Assembly: GCA_903813345.2 (NCBI GenBank)
Contig: CAIIXF020000007.1
Coordinates: forward strand, 8,935,730-8,999,729
Source of the DNA: Owenia fusiformis
Lineage: Eukaryota; Annelida; Polychaeta; Sabellida; Oweniidae
Length of the DNA stretch: 64,000 bases
Reading direction: 5' to 3'
The translations under genes and the position numbers were made by a program. Every line of letters starts with the position of its first letter. Positions within the stretch are counted from its first letter, which is position 1. Under the pieces are notes generated by a model. It was given only the letters and a program-made list of their open reading frames with translations. It ran no database searches and was not told the origin of the DNA. Positions 46,201 through 56,400 of this stretch are shown piece after piece.

Positions 46201-49200
46201 CGCAGGGCTAGGCACAAACGTTTTCTGTACCCCAAACGACCAAAGGGAGTGAGGGGTTTGAAAGCTTTTGTGCCTAGCCCTAAGGGGTGTATTCAACAAT
46301 ATTACACCTGCTCTGAGGTCTATATTATGATTCGAACTTGAAAACTCACCAAAATGTTTCGAATATTTATTATGGTCTACCATTACTACGGCCCGCCATT
46401 ATGACGTCACACATTACACGTATTACCAGGGGTTTTGTTCGCGAATATACCCCGGGTGAAATGTTGACTTTGTTTACATTTTAGAGAAGGCGTGAATACA
46501 GTCATGTTCGAATTTGTATTAGTATCAGAAACATAGCGGTAATATGATAATTGATCCACTGAAACTGAGAAATATTCAAGTCTAAGAGAACTCTCTACTA
46601 TATCTGCCATGATATCTGACCCAAATTAGCCACCTGGTGGTGAAACTGGTAACTGCCTACTAGCATCTTGGTTATTCATATTGTTTTATATATTGCAGTA
46701 CCAGCGGCTTGATGTTGGAGAAAAGGTCTTGAGCATGCGACTTCTAAATTCTCATGAATTGTATTTTGCTACGAGGACACAGTTAAGACTCTGGAAGCTT
46801 AACATGGTAATTTACTAATAATATAGCCAGTGTCATATCTCATTTTTTCTGGTTTATGTTTCAATTTGCAGTTAGCTGTTTATATTCACTTTATCCCAAT
46901 GAACCAATTTGGCTTAAACGAGTTCACCTAATCTTAGATCGCTATAATGTCCTGAAATGTGATCTTTGAAGTTGCCATGCTCTTAGTTCGAAATGTTTCA
47001 AATCTTTAGGTAGAATCAGATCTATAGATGTTGACAAAATTGAAATCAATATTTACAATTGACCTACCAATGTATTCCTAACAAGCTCAAACATAATATG
47101 TTTCAAAAGATCCACAATATGATATCAATTGGTGAAGTTCTTTGTTTCAAAGTGAAAAATAGGGGAAAAAAGTATGAATTCTCCCAAATAATAAAGTGGT
47201 AGCCATATGCATAGACAAATGAATGCATTATTGTAAAAATCCTTAGTTTAACTCAAATAGAGTTCAAACTTTGGATATTTTTAGAAAACACTAGTGGACA
47301 TTGACAAGGAATGGAATGAGCCCAAAATATTCTAAAATTGATATTATTTTTGTCAAGATCATGATGAGGATGATCACATGATGAATACTTGCTACATCTG
47401 ATTCTGCCTTTAATGACTAAATAATTGTATGACATTTTTAAAAAAGTACACTTTTGAAATATTTTTTCTTTTTCTCTCTTAATCACAATACTAAAGAAAT
47501 CAAATTTTTGTTCATTTATAGCTGAACATTTATTTTCCATTGTTCTGTTGTATTTTTACTCTGTGTTCCCCATTGTTTTGTTTCAGTTTCATACGCTGTA
47601 TTCTCCAATTCAAGCAAGTGTGCACAAGATGCAGAGGTATCAAGCAGAGGGTAGGAACTCACGTATCCTAGTTGCATCAGAGGTAAAATAGCTTAACTAT
47701 TTGTTACACTTGTGTTTTACTTTTCAGTAGTGGACGATTTTTAAGCATGGTGGTCTTGACTTTGACTGAGCAAGGAAGCTCAATTAAAAGTTGAGCATAC
47801 AGGATATGAGCACAATTCATTATGTTCTTAAATTATTTTCACACGTAGCAGAAGAATCAATTTTAATCACATAGAAAATCAACCAGAATTTGTTTGAAAG
47901 GTCTTTGTAAGGTTGACATCTTGACCTGCATAAGCACCTTCCTGGCTAATCATCATGCAACTATTTATAGTTTTTATCGTACCTAACAAAAGGTACAATA
48001 TTGTAGTCAGCTTGACGGGTGGGCGGGCGGACGGTGGGCGGCGTCTCACTTTTCAGCTTGTCTACAGGTTTCCAGCCAAACCAAATTTGAGGGATTCATC
48101 TGAAATTTTCAGGGATGTTTCTACATATCAACGTCAAGAACTGATTAGTTTTTGGGCATTCTGGGTAAATCTTAAGGTGGCCATTTTGGATTTTCCGTCC
48201 TAAAATCTTCACTTTCAAGACTTGTCTACAGGTTTCCAGCCAAACCATTTGAGGGATTCATCTGAAATTTTCAGGGATGTTTCTACATATCAACGTCAAG
48301 AATTGATTAGTTTTTGGGCATTCTGGGTAAATCTTAAGGTGGCCATTTTGGATTTTCCATCCTAAAATCTTCACTTTCAAGACTTGTCTACAGGTTTCCA
48401 GCCAAACCATTTGAGGGATTCATCTGAAATTTTCAGGGATGTTTCTACATATCAACGTCAAGAACTGATCAGTTTTTGGGCATTCTGGGTAAATCTTAAG
48501 GTGGCCATTTTGGATTTTCCGTCCTAAAATCTTCACTTTCAAGACTTGTCTACAGGTTTCCAGCCAAACCATTTGAGGGATTCATCTGAAATTTTCAGGG
48601 ATGTTTCTACATATCAACGTCAAGAACTGATTAGTTTTTGGGCATTCTGGGTAAATTTTAAGGTGGCCATTTTGGATTTTCGGTCCTAAAATCTTCACTT
48701 TCAAGACTTGTCTACAGGTTTTCAGTCAAACCATTTGAGGGATTCATCTGAAATTTTCAGGGATGTTTCTACATATCAACGTCAAGAACTCATTAGTTTT
48801 TGGGCATTCTGGGTAAATTTTAAGGTGGCCATTTTGGATTTTCCGTCCTAAAATCTTTACTTTCAAGACTTGTTCACCCAATTGCTAACTTGAACTTGAA
48901 ATGATGAGAGAAATTGATGAGGGTAGATAATTTTATGTGATTGAATCTACTAATAACCACTCATCTATTGTAAAATATAGTTTGCATGTTCTATTGGCTG
49001 GAATGTAACATAAACACCTAGCTATCTGTGAATTCTATACCATGACTGAACAAGACAGTGTGTTCATCTTTGGTGTCTTATTGTTAAAACTAGGCCTTCC
49101 CTTTCTCTTCAAGGATGATTCTTGATTTTTAAAATGATATTCAAAATATCTCTAGAATGTAAATATTGGTCTTATTATGTTTCAAAATTTACAATATATG

Positions 49201-52200
49201 TAATATAATACAAAAATGTTTTCGATTTTGTTCTGTGTGCAAGAATAATTTGTTATTATATGGCGTTTGTCTCCTCTTACAATTGTTCGAAATCAATTCT
49301 TACTTGCCATGTTGGATACAGGATGATTGGACATTGCATGTCCTAATGTGTAGAATTATTGTCTGTCTCCTGAATGTAGAGCATAAACAATAATCATTTC
49401 TGACAATCCTATTCATTTAAACAAGAGATAATTGAGGAAGGTAATAGACACATAATATTGACTTGAGGTATATTAGAGATACTTATTATCACTTCTAAGG
49501 AAGATCATTAATCCTCATAGGAAAACAAAGAGTAAAAAGCAGCCATGCTGCATGAGCTCTTAGTGTTCAGCAATCTGAACCACAAGTGATTAACCAGCAG
49601 CTGACCGCTCTCTCATATAGTCTCTTTGTAATACAGTGAGGTAGAAATAGCATGGTTACAATTTATTTTGAAAAATATTACATATTATTTTTTTTAGAAA
49701 ACCTATCTGATCAACTCTGTCTTTTGTTCTACCAGACCATACCATATCTGGCTTGTTTCACTATGCCTGTTAGTTAATCATTAAAGTAGTAAACATAAAA
49801 TATTAATGAAACCTTGATAATGTAAGGATATAAGGTTTGGGCACCTTCCTTCCCAACTATGAGCATATATTGAGAAACATTGATAAATTATGCTCACAGT
49901 ATGAGACATTTGTGCAGAACTTTGAGAATATTTTTTTTACTGAACTGAATTTAAAAGGGGCCATTTTCATTGGCCAGACCTGTATATTGTATCTTGTGGT
50001 TTGACTGCAATTTAACAATTCATATACTGTATAGTGGGCTTATTTGAGAAATGATGGCTGGTCATACTGTCTGATGCTTAATAGTTATTCTACTCAAATT
50101 ACTTTCTAAATCTCATTAATATTCCTTCCTAAGCTGATTTGTATAATTTCAAAACCAAAACATACACAATTATAATGCAACTCGAGGATCATTGATGGCA
50201 GGAAATGAAGAGACACATCAACTTATCAAGAGTATATTCGACACTTTCTGTACTTGTACCATGATCACTTTGATATTTAAGGAATAAGGTCTTTGTTACG
50301 ATTCTAATCTGATAAATAGACAAGAAACACAACTATTTGCATGTATGAAAAGCGGTCATACATACTCCAATATAGACCAGTTTATCAATTGTTCTAGCCA
50401 TTGTGACGTCACGTATCATATTAGAATAGGTGTATAAAGCATGTCAATAAAAATTATGTTCAGTTCTTTAATGCTACCCCATATCCCATGTACATCCCAG
50501 ATACTTGTTTCCTCTGGGATTTTATAAACTTTAGATATTTTTTATCTGGCGTAATTTCACCCAGTTTAGTGTCTATATTGTGTCAGACGATATTTTAAGT
50601 TTATGTTAGATAGATTATGTTAGATATCTCACCTTGATCGCCGGAGAAAATATCTTTCATCCATCTGGATAAACCCAATATACAATCCCTCCCTAGGTAT
50701 TAGCTACATATGTTTCAGGATGGAGGAGTGTGTGTGCTATGTCCATCTACTGGATGTACTCTAACTATTGTATACCCATGCCTGACTTCCCAATGTTCCA
50801 TGATATTCTATATACTTGTACATTTCAGGATGGAGGAGTGCGTGTGTTATGTCCATCTACTGGGTGTACTCTTACTATTGTATACCCCATGCCTGACTTC
50901 CCAATGTTCCATGATATACTATATACTTGTACATTTCAGGATGGAGGAGTGCGTGTGTTATGTCCATCTACTAGGTGTACTCTTACTATTGTATACCCCA
51001 TGCCTGACTTTCCAATGTTCCATGATATACTATATACTTGTACATTTCAGGATGGAGGAGTGCATGTGCTTTGTCCATCTACTGGGTGTACTCTTACTAT
51101 TGTATACCCCATGTGTGACTATGATATACTATATACTTGTACATTTCAGGATGGAGGAGTGCGTGTGTTATGTCCATCTACTGGATGTACTCTTACTATT
51201 GTATACCCATGCCTGACTTCCCAATGTTCCATGATATTCTATATACTTGTACATTTCAGGATGGAGGAGTGCGTGTGCTATGTCCATCTACTGGGTGTAC
51301 TCTTACAATTGTATACCCCATGCCTGACTTCCCAATGGTCTATGATATACTATATACTTGTACATTTCAGGATGGAGGAGTGCATGTGCTATGTCCATCT
51401 ACTGGGTGTACTCTTACAATTGTATACCCCATGCCTGACTTCCCAATGGTCCATGATATACTATATACTTGTACATTTCAGGATGGAGGAGTGCATGTGT
51501 TATGTCCATCTACTGGGTGTACTCTTACTATTGTATACCCCATGCCTGACTTCCCAATGTTCCATGATATACTATATACTTGTACATTTCAGGATGGAGG
51601 AGTGCATCTGTTATGTCCATCTACTGGGTGTACTCTTACTATTGTATACCCCATGCCTGACTTCCCAATGGTCCATGATATACTATATACTTGTACATTT
51701 CAGGATGGAGGAGTGCGTGTGCTATGTCCATCTACTGGGTTTACTCTTACTATTGTATACCCCATGTCTGACTTCCCAATGTTCCATGATATACTATATA
51801 CTTGTACATTTCAGGATGGAGGAGTGCATGTGTTATGTCCATCTACTGGGTGTACTCTTACTATTGTATACCCCATGCCTGACTTCCCAATGTTCCATGA
51901 TATACAATATACTTGTACATTTCAGGATGGAGGAGTGCGTGTATTATGTCCATCTACTGGGTGTACTCTTACTATTGTATACCCCATGCCTGACTTCCCA
52001 ATGTTCCATGATATACAATATACTTGTACATTTCAGGATGGAGGAGTGCGTGTGTTATGTCCATCTACTGGGTGTACTCTTACTATTGTATACCCCATGC
52101 CTGACTTCCCAATGGTCCATGATATACTATATACTTGTACATTTCAGGATGGAGGAGTGCGTGTGTTATGTCCATCTACTGGGTGTACTCTTACTATTGT

Positions 52201-52955
52201 ATACCCCATGCCTGACTTCCCAATGTTCCATGATATACTATATACTTGTACATTTCAGGATGGAGGAGTGCGTGTGTTATGTCCATCTACTGAGTGTACT
52301 CTTACTATTGTATACCCCATGCCTGACTTCCCAATGTTCCATGATATACAATATACTTGTACATTTCAGGATGGAGGAGTGCGTGTGTTATGTCCATCTA
52401 CTGGGTGTACTCTTACTATTGTATACCCCATGCCTGACTTCCCAATGTTCCATGATATACTATATACTTGTACATTTCAGGATGGAGGAGTGCTTTTGCT
52501 GTGTCCATCTACTGGGTGTACTCTTACTATTGTATACCCCATGCCTGACTTCTCAATGGTCCATGATATACTATACACTTGTACATTTCAGGATGGAGGG
52601 GTGCGTGTGTTATGTCCATCTACTGGGTGTACTCTTACTATTGTATACCCCATGCCTGACTTCTCAATGGTCCATGATATACTATACACTTGTACATTTC
52701 AGGATGGAGGGGTGCGTGTGTTATGTCCATCTACTGGGTGTACTATTACTATTGTATACCCTATGCCTGACTTCCCAATGTTCCATGATGTACTATATAC
52801 TTGTACATTTCAGGATGGAGGAGTGCGTGTATTATGTCCATCCACTGGGTGTACTCTTACTATTGTATACCCCATGCCTGACTTCTCAATGTTCCATGAT
52901 ATATTGATGGACCTCAAGACAGACAGACTCTACGCTCTCTTGCCATCTGGTCAAG
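31248..52955 (+). CDS. Large WD40-repeat protein (WDR87/WDR97-like), continues past 52955
   Basis: Exons with consistent phases: 31248-31364 (ATG tentative), 34557-34766, 35007-35110, 37092-37173, 37727-37867, 38119-38171, 39221-39345, 43003-43091, 46699-46806, 47587-47682 and a last visible exon ending 52955 before GTAAGT. With the shortest form of that exon (52814-52955) this gives ~422 residues. Propeller blades are visible: FCSDLTIRVFD, FITAARDGSLKVWNALVF, ILISASHDGSVRMWRLDTF (best WD signature), LYFATRTQLRLWKL and ILVASEDGGVRVLCPSTG. The last pattern, with the YAAGVGCLLRYKLG segment, recalls the WDR87/WDR97 group; this is recollection, not alignment. WD40 propellers are scaffolds, so no enzyme activity is implied. 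Introns are long and transposon-filled. The final exon's 5' part is repeated 20 times (see 50719). The stop codon was not found. Confidence 0.8.
31773..32455. mobile_element. TIR element, AAGGAGTGGTATCGA termini, in WD40-gene intron
   Basis: AAGGAGTGGTATCGA at 31773 is the exact complement of TCGATACCACTCCTT ending 32455. A related copy lies at 57685-58047. A long palindromic insert (about 32007-32290, arms pairing AGCATATACAACATGTTTTT with complementary sequence) is nested in this copy and missing from the other. Confidence 0.7.
33117..33243. repeat. Hairpin with ~55-bp arms
   Basis: AATATGTTAATAAGTGTTAA at 33117 pairs with the complement ending 33243, continuing through AAAACAAAAC and ATGTTGAGATTTACA. 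The ATGTTGAGATTTACAAATTT word also occurs directly at 33040, so it is a compound inverted and direct repeat, probably a MITE relic. Confidence 0.7.
35175..36250. repeat. Intronic repeat family with GTCACCACC / GTGGTGACATATTG motifs and ~125-bp tandem core
   Basis: It begins TGTCACCACCAAAAGTGGTG, itself a palindrome, followed by three ~125-bp units carrying ATCATCTACAAG, TTTGACCTTC and CCTTCTCAAGGTCAAAA (35250-35640). The right part has GTCTGTAATAAATGGAAGTT and GGTGACATTTTGC. Fragments of the same family occur near 24380, 30940, 31410-31490, 39365-39510 and 43160, all in introns or intergenic DNA. Confidence 0.6.
37480..37634. repeat. 21-bp minisatellite, 7 units
   Basis: CAGGGTGACTTGTAATTTCTA alternates with a variant CAGGGTGACTTGTTATTTCT in a fixed 21-bp period. 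Because 21 is a multiple of three, both strands stay open for ~69 codons, but this is repeat-driven and intronic, not a gene. Confidence 0.9.
39841..40272. mobile_element. TIR element family X, copy 1 (ACCCAGATGCGAGTAG)
   Basis: ACCCAGATGCGAGTAG at 39841 pairs with CTACTCGCATTTGGGT ending 40272. The interior includes TCGGGGAGATTCCCCATA and CCACCTGGTGGTGAAACTGG, both palindromic. Two more copies are at 43565-46672 (interrupted) and 55776-56394 (opposite orientation). No coding frame. Confidence 0.75.
41340..41900. repeat. Tandem repeat, ~120-130-bp unit, 4 degenerate copies
   Basis: Units carry CTAGGCATCA-ATATAAA, GAACCAAATCC-ATTCACTAG, TTGAGTTATCAAAGATTAC, TTTTTTATGAAAAATGG and GCCATTTTGAAATTC in that order. 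Degenerate, intronic, non-coding. Confidence 0.65.
42298..42922. mobile_element. Tc1/mariner-type MITE, TA target duplication
   Basis: CAGGGTGGGCCAAAAAAAAC at 42298 pairs with the right end AAACGCC-type complement, ending GGCCCACCCTG at 42922. Both ends are flanked by TA. Terminal inverted repeats run ~27 bp, including the GCCACTTTTTTT stretch. Internal sequence (625 bp) has no transposase frame. Confidence 0.8.
43753..45985 (-). pseudogene. 5'-truncated LINE with reverse transcriptase, frameshifted and interrupted
   Basis: The minus-strand frame from ~45970 to 44719 encodes most of a reverse transcriptase: SLDIKKCYDSVWIDGLLYTL (catalytic Asp motif A), GVHQGGVCSLMLYMRF (motif B), PTYADDLILMA (the YADD box), then thumb-like sequence. 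A frameshift near 44725 moves the frame; it continues to 44611, and after a MITE insertion resumes at 44228 and ends at 43889. The last part has CPLCGMTNETTRHFLLDC, the Cys/His motif common at LINE C-termini. The 3' end (43753) is CATAAA-rich after an AATAAA. The endonuclease is missing. It resembles CR1/jockey-type LINEs, but the clade is not assigned. A dead copy in a WD40-gene intron. Confidence 0.88.
44229..44610. mobile_element. hAT-type MITE inside the LINE, 8-bp target duplication
   Basis: AGGCCTGTCAAC at 44229 is the exact complement of GTTGACAGGCCT ending 44610. Flanks are AGATTCTC (44221-44228) and GGATTCTC (44611-44618), 7 of 8 bases identical, as expected for a hAT insertion. Removing it rejoins the LINE frame. 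The interior carries CACGCA and GTCACGC words. Confidence 0.8.
46163..46322. mobile_element. Hairpin MITE with ~58-bp arms, TA duplication
   Basis: TAGACCGAAGAGCAGGGGTA at the left pairs with the complement ending GAGGTCTA at 46322; arms continue through GAATACACCCC and AGGGCTAGGCACAAA. TA flanks both ends (46161-46162 and 46323-46324). Only ~45 bp separate the arms. Confidence 0.75.
48060..48871. repeat. Five tandem copies of a 162-bp intronic repeat
   Basis: Units start at TCTACAGGTTTCCAGCCAAA: 48061, 48225, 48387, 48549 and 48711. The period is 162 bp except for the first unit (164). Copies differ by only a few bases (for example ATTTTGGATTTTCCGTCC versus CGGTCC), so the expansion is recent. 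It is preceded by GGGCGGGCGGACGG and a GTACC...GGTAC palindrome. Confidence 0.95.
48872..50718. other. Rest of the intron before the acceptor array; nothing recognised
   Basis: AT-rich intron sequence. No supported coding exon, TIR element or array was found. It ends in GTATTAGCTACATATGTTTCAG, apparently the original 3' splice site of the next exon. Confidence 0.5.
50719..52955 (+). repeat. 20 tandem copies of a splice acceptor plus exon start (111-bp unit) in the WD40 gene
   Basis: Each unit is a 3' splice site (TATACTTGTACATTTCAG) followed by coding sequence for DGGVRVLCPSTGCTLTIVYP and MPDFPMFHDI. Unit starts are 50719, 50829, 50940, 51051, 51150, 51260, 51371, 51482, 51593, 51704, 51815, 51926, 52037, 52148, 52259, 52370, 52481, 52592, 52703 and 52814. 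The period is 111 bp, except 110 after units 1 and 5 (loss of one C before ATGCC) and 99 after unit 4 (in-frame loss of 12). Unit 20 continues into the unique exon (LMDLKTDRLYALLPSGQ) and a donor at 52956. No unit has an evident 5' splice site. The frame of unit 20 is open back through unit 6, each repeat adding 37 residues with the linker YTCTFQ. Entry at units 1-5 leads out of frame to stops at ~51216 or 52905. Confidence 0.93.
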
Positions 52956-53456
52956 GTAAGTCCATAATCTTAGTCACAAAGCCTTAATATTTCCAATTAA
53001 CCCTCTCACCTTATTGCAGGAATGAATTTGAACTAAGGGTGTATTTGCCACATTTCTGATGTCATAGGTTGTAGGTTGCCATTTTTACAAACAAAACTCA
53101 TAGAAGTTTCTAAAAACTAGCATATTGATAATCATATTTTTGATTGAAAACATTTCTACTTACCTATGGCATCATGAGTCTAGTTTTTTCTCTGTTTTTG
53201 AAGGGTTTATTTGGAGGTTATAGTAGACATGTTCCCATGTAACATAACTACAATTTCAAAACACAAAAGTAAAAAAAAAATTTATCCCAAAAAGATCCAT
53301 GTAGATGGACGTTATTGTAATATTAATGTTGTTCCAAAGGTGTTTGCCGTACATTATTAAGGATTTACAGTATGGTGTCCAGACTTTCTAACAAGAGCAG
53401 TCTTTACTAAAAAGAACTGTGTTGCTATATCCATTTCATAGATAATTTTGAAGGTG
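52956..53456. other. Interval between WD40-gene donor and opsin stop
   Basis: Begins with the splice donor GTAAGTCC. It serves as WD40-gene intron and opsin 3' flank. No exon was recognised. Confidence 0.4.
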
Positions 53457-56400
53457 TCATACCAACATGGTATGGGTGCTTTCTCTGGGCTGTAACTCAA
53501 GCTCTATTGATCTATTCATATCTGGACTCTCCTTTTTATGCTTCCCAAAGATCCACCACAAAATCTCATGTTTTATTATAAGTCGAAATCGTTTGACAAT
53601 TATAACATATATAATCGGATTTATTAATGTTGCTGTTTTTGCGAACACTGTTGGGAAAGCTTTTATGACAGCTGGTTTGACTGGTTCACTGTGAAAAGTT
53701 TCCCAGAAGCATACGATGGCGTAAGGACTCCAGGTGATAAAGAAGCCAGTCGTGATGGCAATACCAATCTGAAAAAAATTATGTATACAATGTAACTTAA
53801 GGGCCTACCCCTATAGGTGCCATCTGTCTTTATGATTAGCTCTCTTAGGTCCCCTGTTTATGAAGCTATCTTTGAAGAAGTCAAATAAATGCAAAAGGCA
53901 ACTTTTCATCAGCAATCATACTTATAAGTGATAATTATATGGCCCTTAATGAGGTTTCTATTAAAAGAAGCTATTGAAATTATGTTTGTCTTATAATGAT
54001 CATACTGGGTTTCAGTGAATTAGATCTTTGCTTTGAGAGGTTCTTTATTATCAATTTGTATTGTTTTGCTACTCATTCATTAGAGTTATCCATAATAGAG
54101 ATATCAAAGTGAAGGTAAAGCAACTGAAACCTTGTGTATCAAGATGAATTATAACTGAAGGCCTAACCAATATCATCAACAAAAGATCTATTAGCCCCTC
54201 AGACACCAATTGATTTCTTCACAAAGAATCATCTTCGGTAATTTCCTGATAAACTAGGAAATTCGACATAGCTATTCATCAATTATACCTGGAAGGTGTT
54301 TGGAAGAAACTCTGAAAGTCAAACAAATGCAAAGGAAGAGAACACCCAGGGCATTTAATACTAAGCATTTAAGAATCTCTGTGTCACCCTCCCTCCTTTC
54401 TAAGTCAAACACAAAAGTATATTAACAATTAGTCAGGCTGATTTGTAGTAATTTATATGACTACTAGCATTTGTTTCTGTTACCTACATGTACGACAATT
54501 GTTACATCCATTAGGTGGTGACATATACTGTACACCCGGTATTATTCGCGTGCGATTAACTTTCGCGCTTTTCGCGATGGTGTTAAAATCGCGAAAAATT
54601 ATCGTCGCGAAATTGCCAATTAAATACCCGGGAATTTGTTTTTACCCGGGGCTCTGATGCATTTCGTCAACTTCTGATCCCTCCATTCCTACATCTGTAA
54701 GAAGAACTACAACATGCATTTCGTTCTGTGTAAAACGTTTCGTCTAGTGTTATTGGGCGATAATTGGATGATTTCCACCAACATGTAATACAAAATATGA
54801 ATTCAATTCATTTTAAAATAAGACCGAAATTAACGATGCGATAATAGAAGTTGATATGCAGCTTGCCGATGATAAAGATCCCAGTTATTGTAAATCTGAT
54901 CCAACTATGACATCAGGTAAGTGCAATTACTGTACATCTACTAGTAATTTAGCTTGAGAATTCGCGAAATTTAATAGCCGCGAAACCGTGTTTTCGCAAA
55001 ATTTGTGAAATAAAAGCTCGCGAATAATACCGGGCGTACAGTATAGGCATGTTTTTACCTTTGTGATTCGTTGTTCTGCAGTCTGTGATGTTTTACTGAG
55101 ACATGTGTGTCCACGAAGTGCTTGGGCAACTCTACAGTAGGTAAACAGAATCAATACCATTGGAATGACAAAGTTGAACAGAAATATTGAAATTATATAA
55201 GATAGCACATTTGCACTTTTGTCCCAGAATTTTACAGTACAGCTTGTTTTTGTTGGTTCAATGTCGAACTGTCCCCAGCCGATGAAAGGGGTAATGCTCC
55301 AGAACAGTGCAGCTACATTGACTGCTACTAGTCCTTTTAATACTGTTGTTTTTGTGTTGATCCAAATAGCTAGAAAAATAAAAATATAATTTCAAATTAA
55401 ATTTCTGAATGCTTGATCTATGATCTATGTGGTGGGTTTATTTCACTTGGTATGGCCTGAAATATGCTAAGCATGGCTCAGAATTTCAGAAACTGATCAA
55501 TTAAAAAATAAACATGCATAAGTTGGTTGTTAAGAATTGAATTTAATCAAACCACAGAAATACTTTGCCCCACCCTCTGCAAGCATACAAGTTGCATTTA
55601 AAAATTATACTATATAAACGATCTCAGGAGATGCTTGGAAATGTCAAAGAATGTCACTGATGGATTGAGCACATTGTTTTTTGATGCATAGTATAAAATA
55701 AAGCCAAATAAATTGCCTAACAATAACAACTCTGTCTGGAGCAATATCAATTTCAACTGGGTGTTCATGCTAATTACTCAGATGCGAGTAGGTACGGTAG
55801 TTACCAGTTTCACTACCAGGTGGCTGAGTCGGGGGAAATAACATGGCAGGGTATTACAAAATTCCCTTAGACTTAAATATTCATCAGTTTTAGTGGTTCA
55901 CTTTTCATATTACCCTTTTTTATTCCATAGTTAGCATGATATTCATAGGATAACATGTGAAAATAAAAACGGTATTTTTGTAATCAGTAGTAAAATATGA
56001 TATTTTTGACAAATTTTCACTTAACCATAGCATACGGTTTTTTAGCCATGACATACGGCGCCGTATGCGATGGTTTATGGATTTTTGCTACTTCAGACTC
56101 AAAACTAGGCTAAGTGTCAACATCGCCGGATCTGATAGTTATACAAATTAAAATACAAGAAAAGATATTTCACTTTTTGTGATTTTACAACATGGGCTCT
56201 ATGGGGAATCTCCCCGACCTAGAAGTCACATTTTCAAAGAAAATTAAATTTTCAAAGTTGATAAACTCTTTTCAAAACCACATTTCTAGATGTAATTCTA
56301 CATGTGTAGATTCCAAATTCTACATGTGTAGATTCCAAATATGACATCAGTTTGACTGAATTCTAAATCAAGATTATTTCTACTCGCATCTAGTCTATTG

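Larger units (their letters stand above)
43565..46672. mobile_element. TIR element family X, copy 2, split by a LINE
   Basis: The left part (43565-~43745) matches copy 1 from AAATAATCTTGATTTA to the TCGGGGAGATTCCCCATA block. The right part (~46100-46672) matches from TTACTGGACATATTTTAAT to CCACCTGGTGGTGAAACTGG and CTACTAGCATCTTGGTTA. Between them sits a LINE on the minus strand. A TA-flanked hairpin MITE lies in the right part. Confidence 0.7.

Noticed and set aside
47955-48203. 82-codon frame
   Set aside because: It falls in the 162-bp intronic repeat array.
50719-52814. CRISPR-like regular array
   Set aside because: The whole unit is conserved, with no variable spacers, and it lies in an animal gene at an exon boundary.
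50710-52907. Very long open frames (168 and 725 codons) in other frames of the 111-bp array
   Set aside because: They exist because the 111-bp period is a multiple of three and the unit lacks stops in those frames. Only the frame leading into the unique part of the exon (and on to the 52956 donor) matches the WD40 protein.
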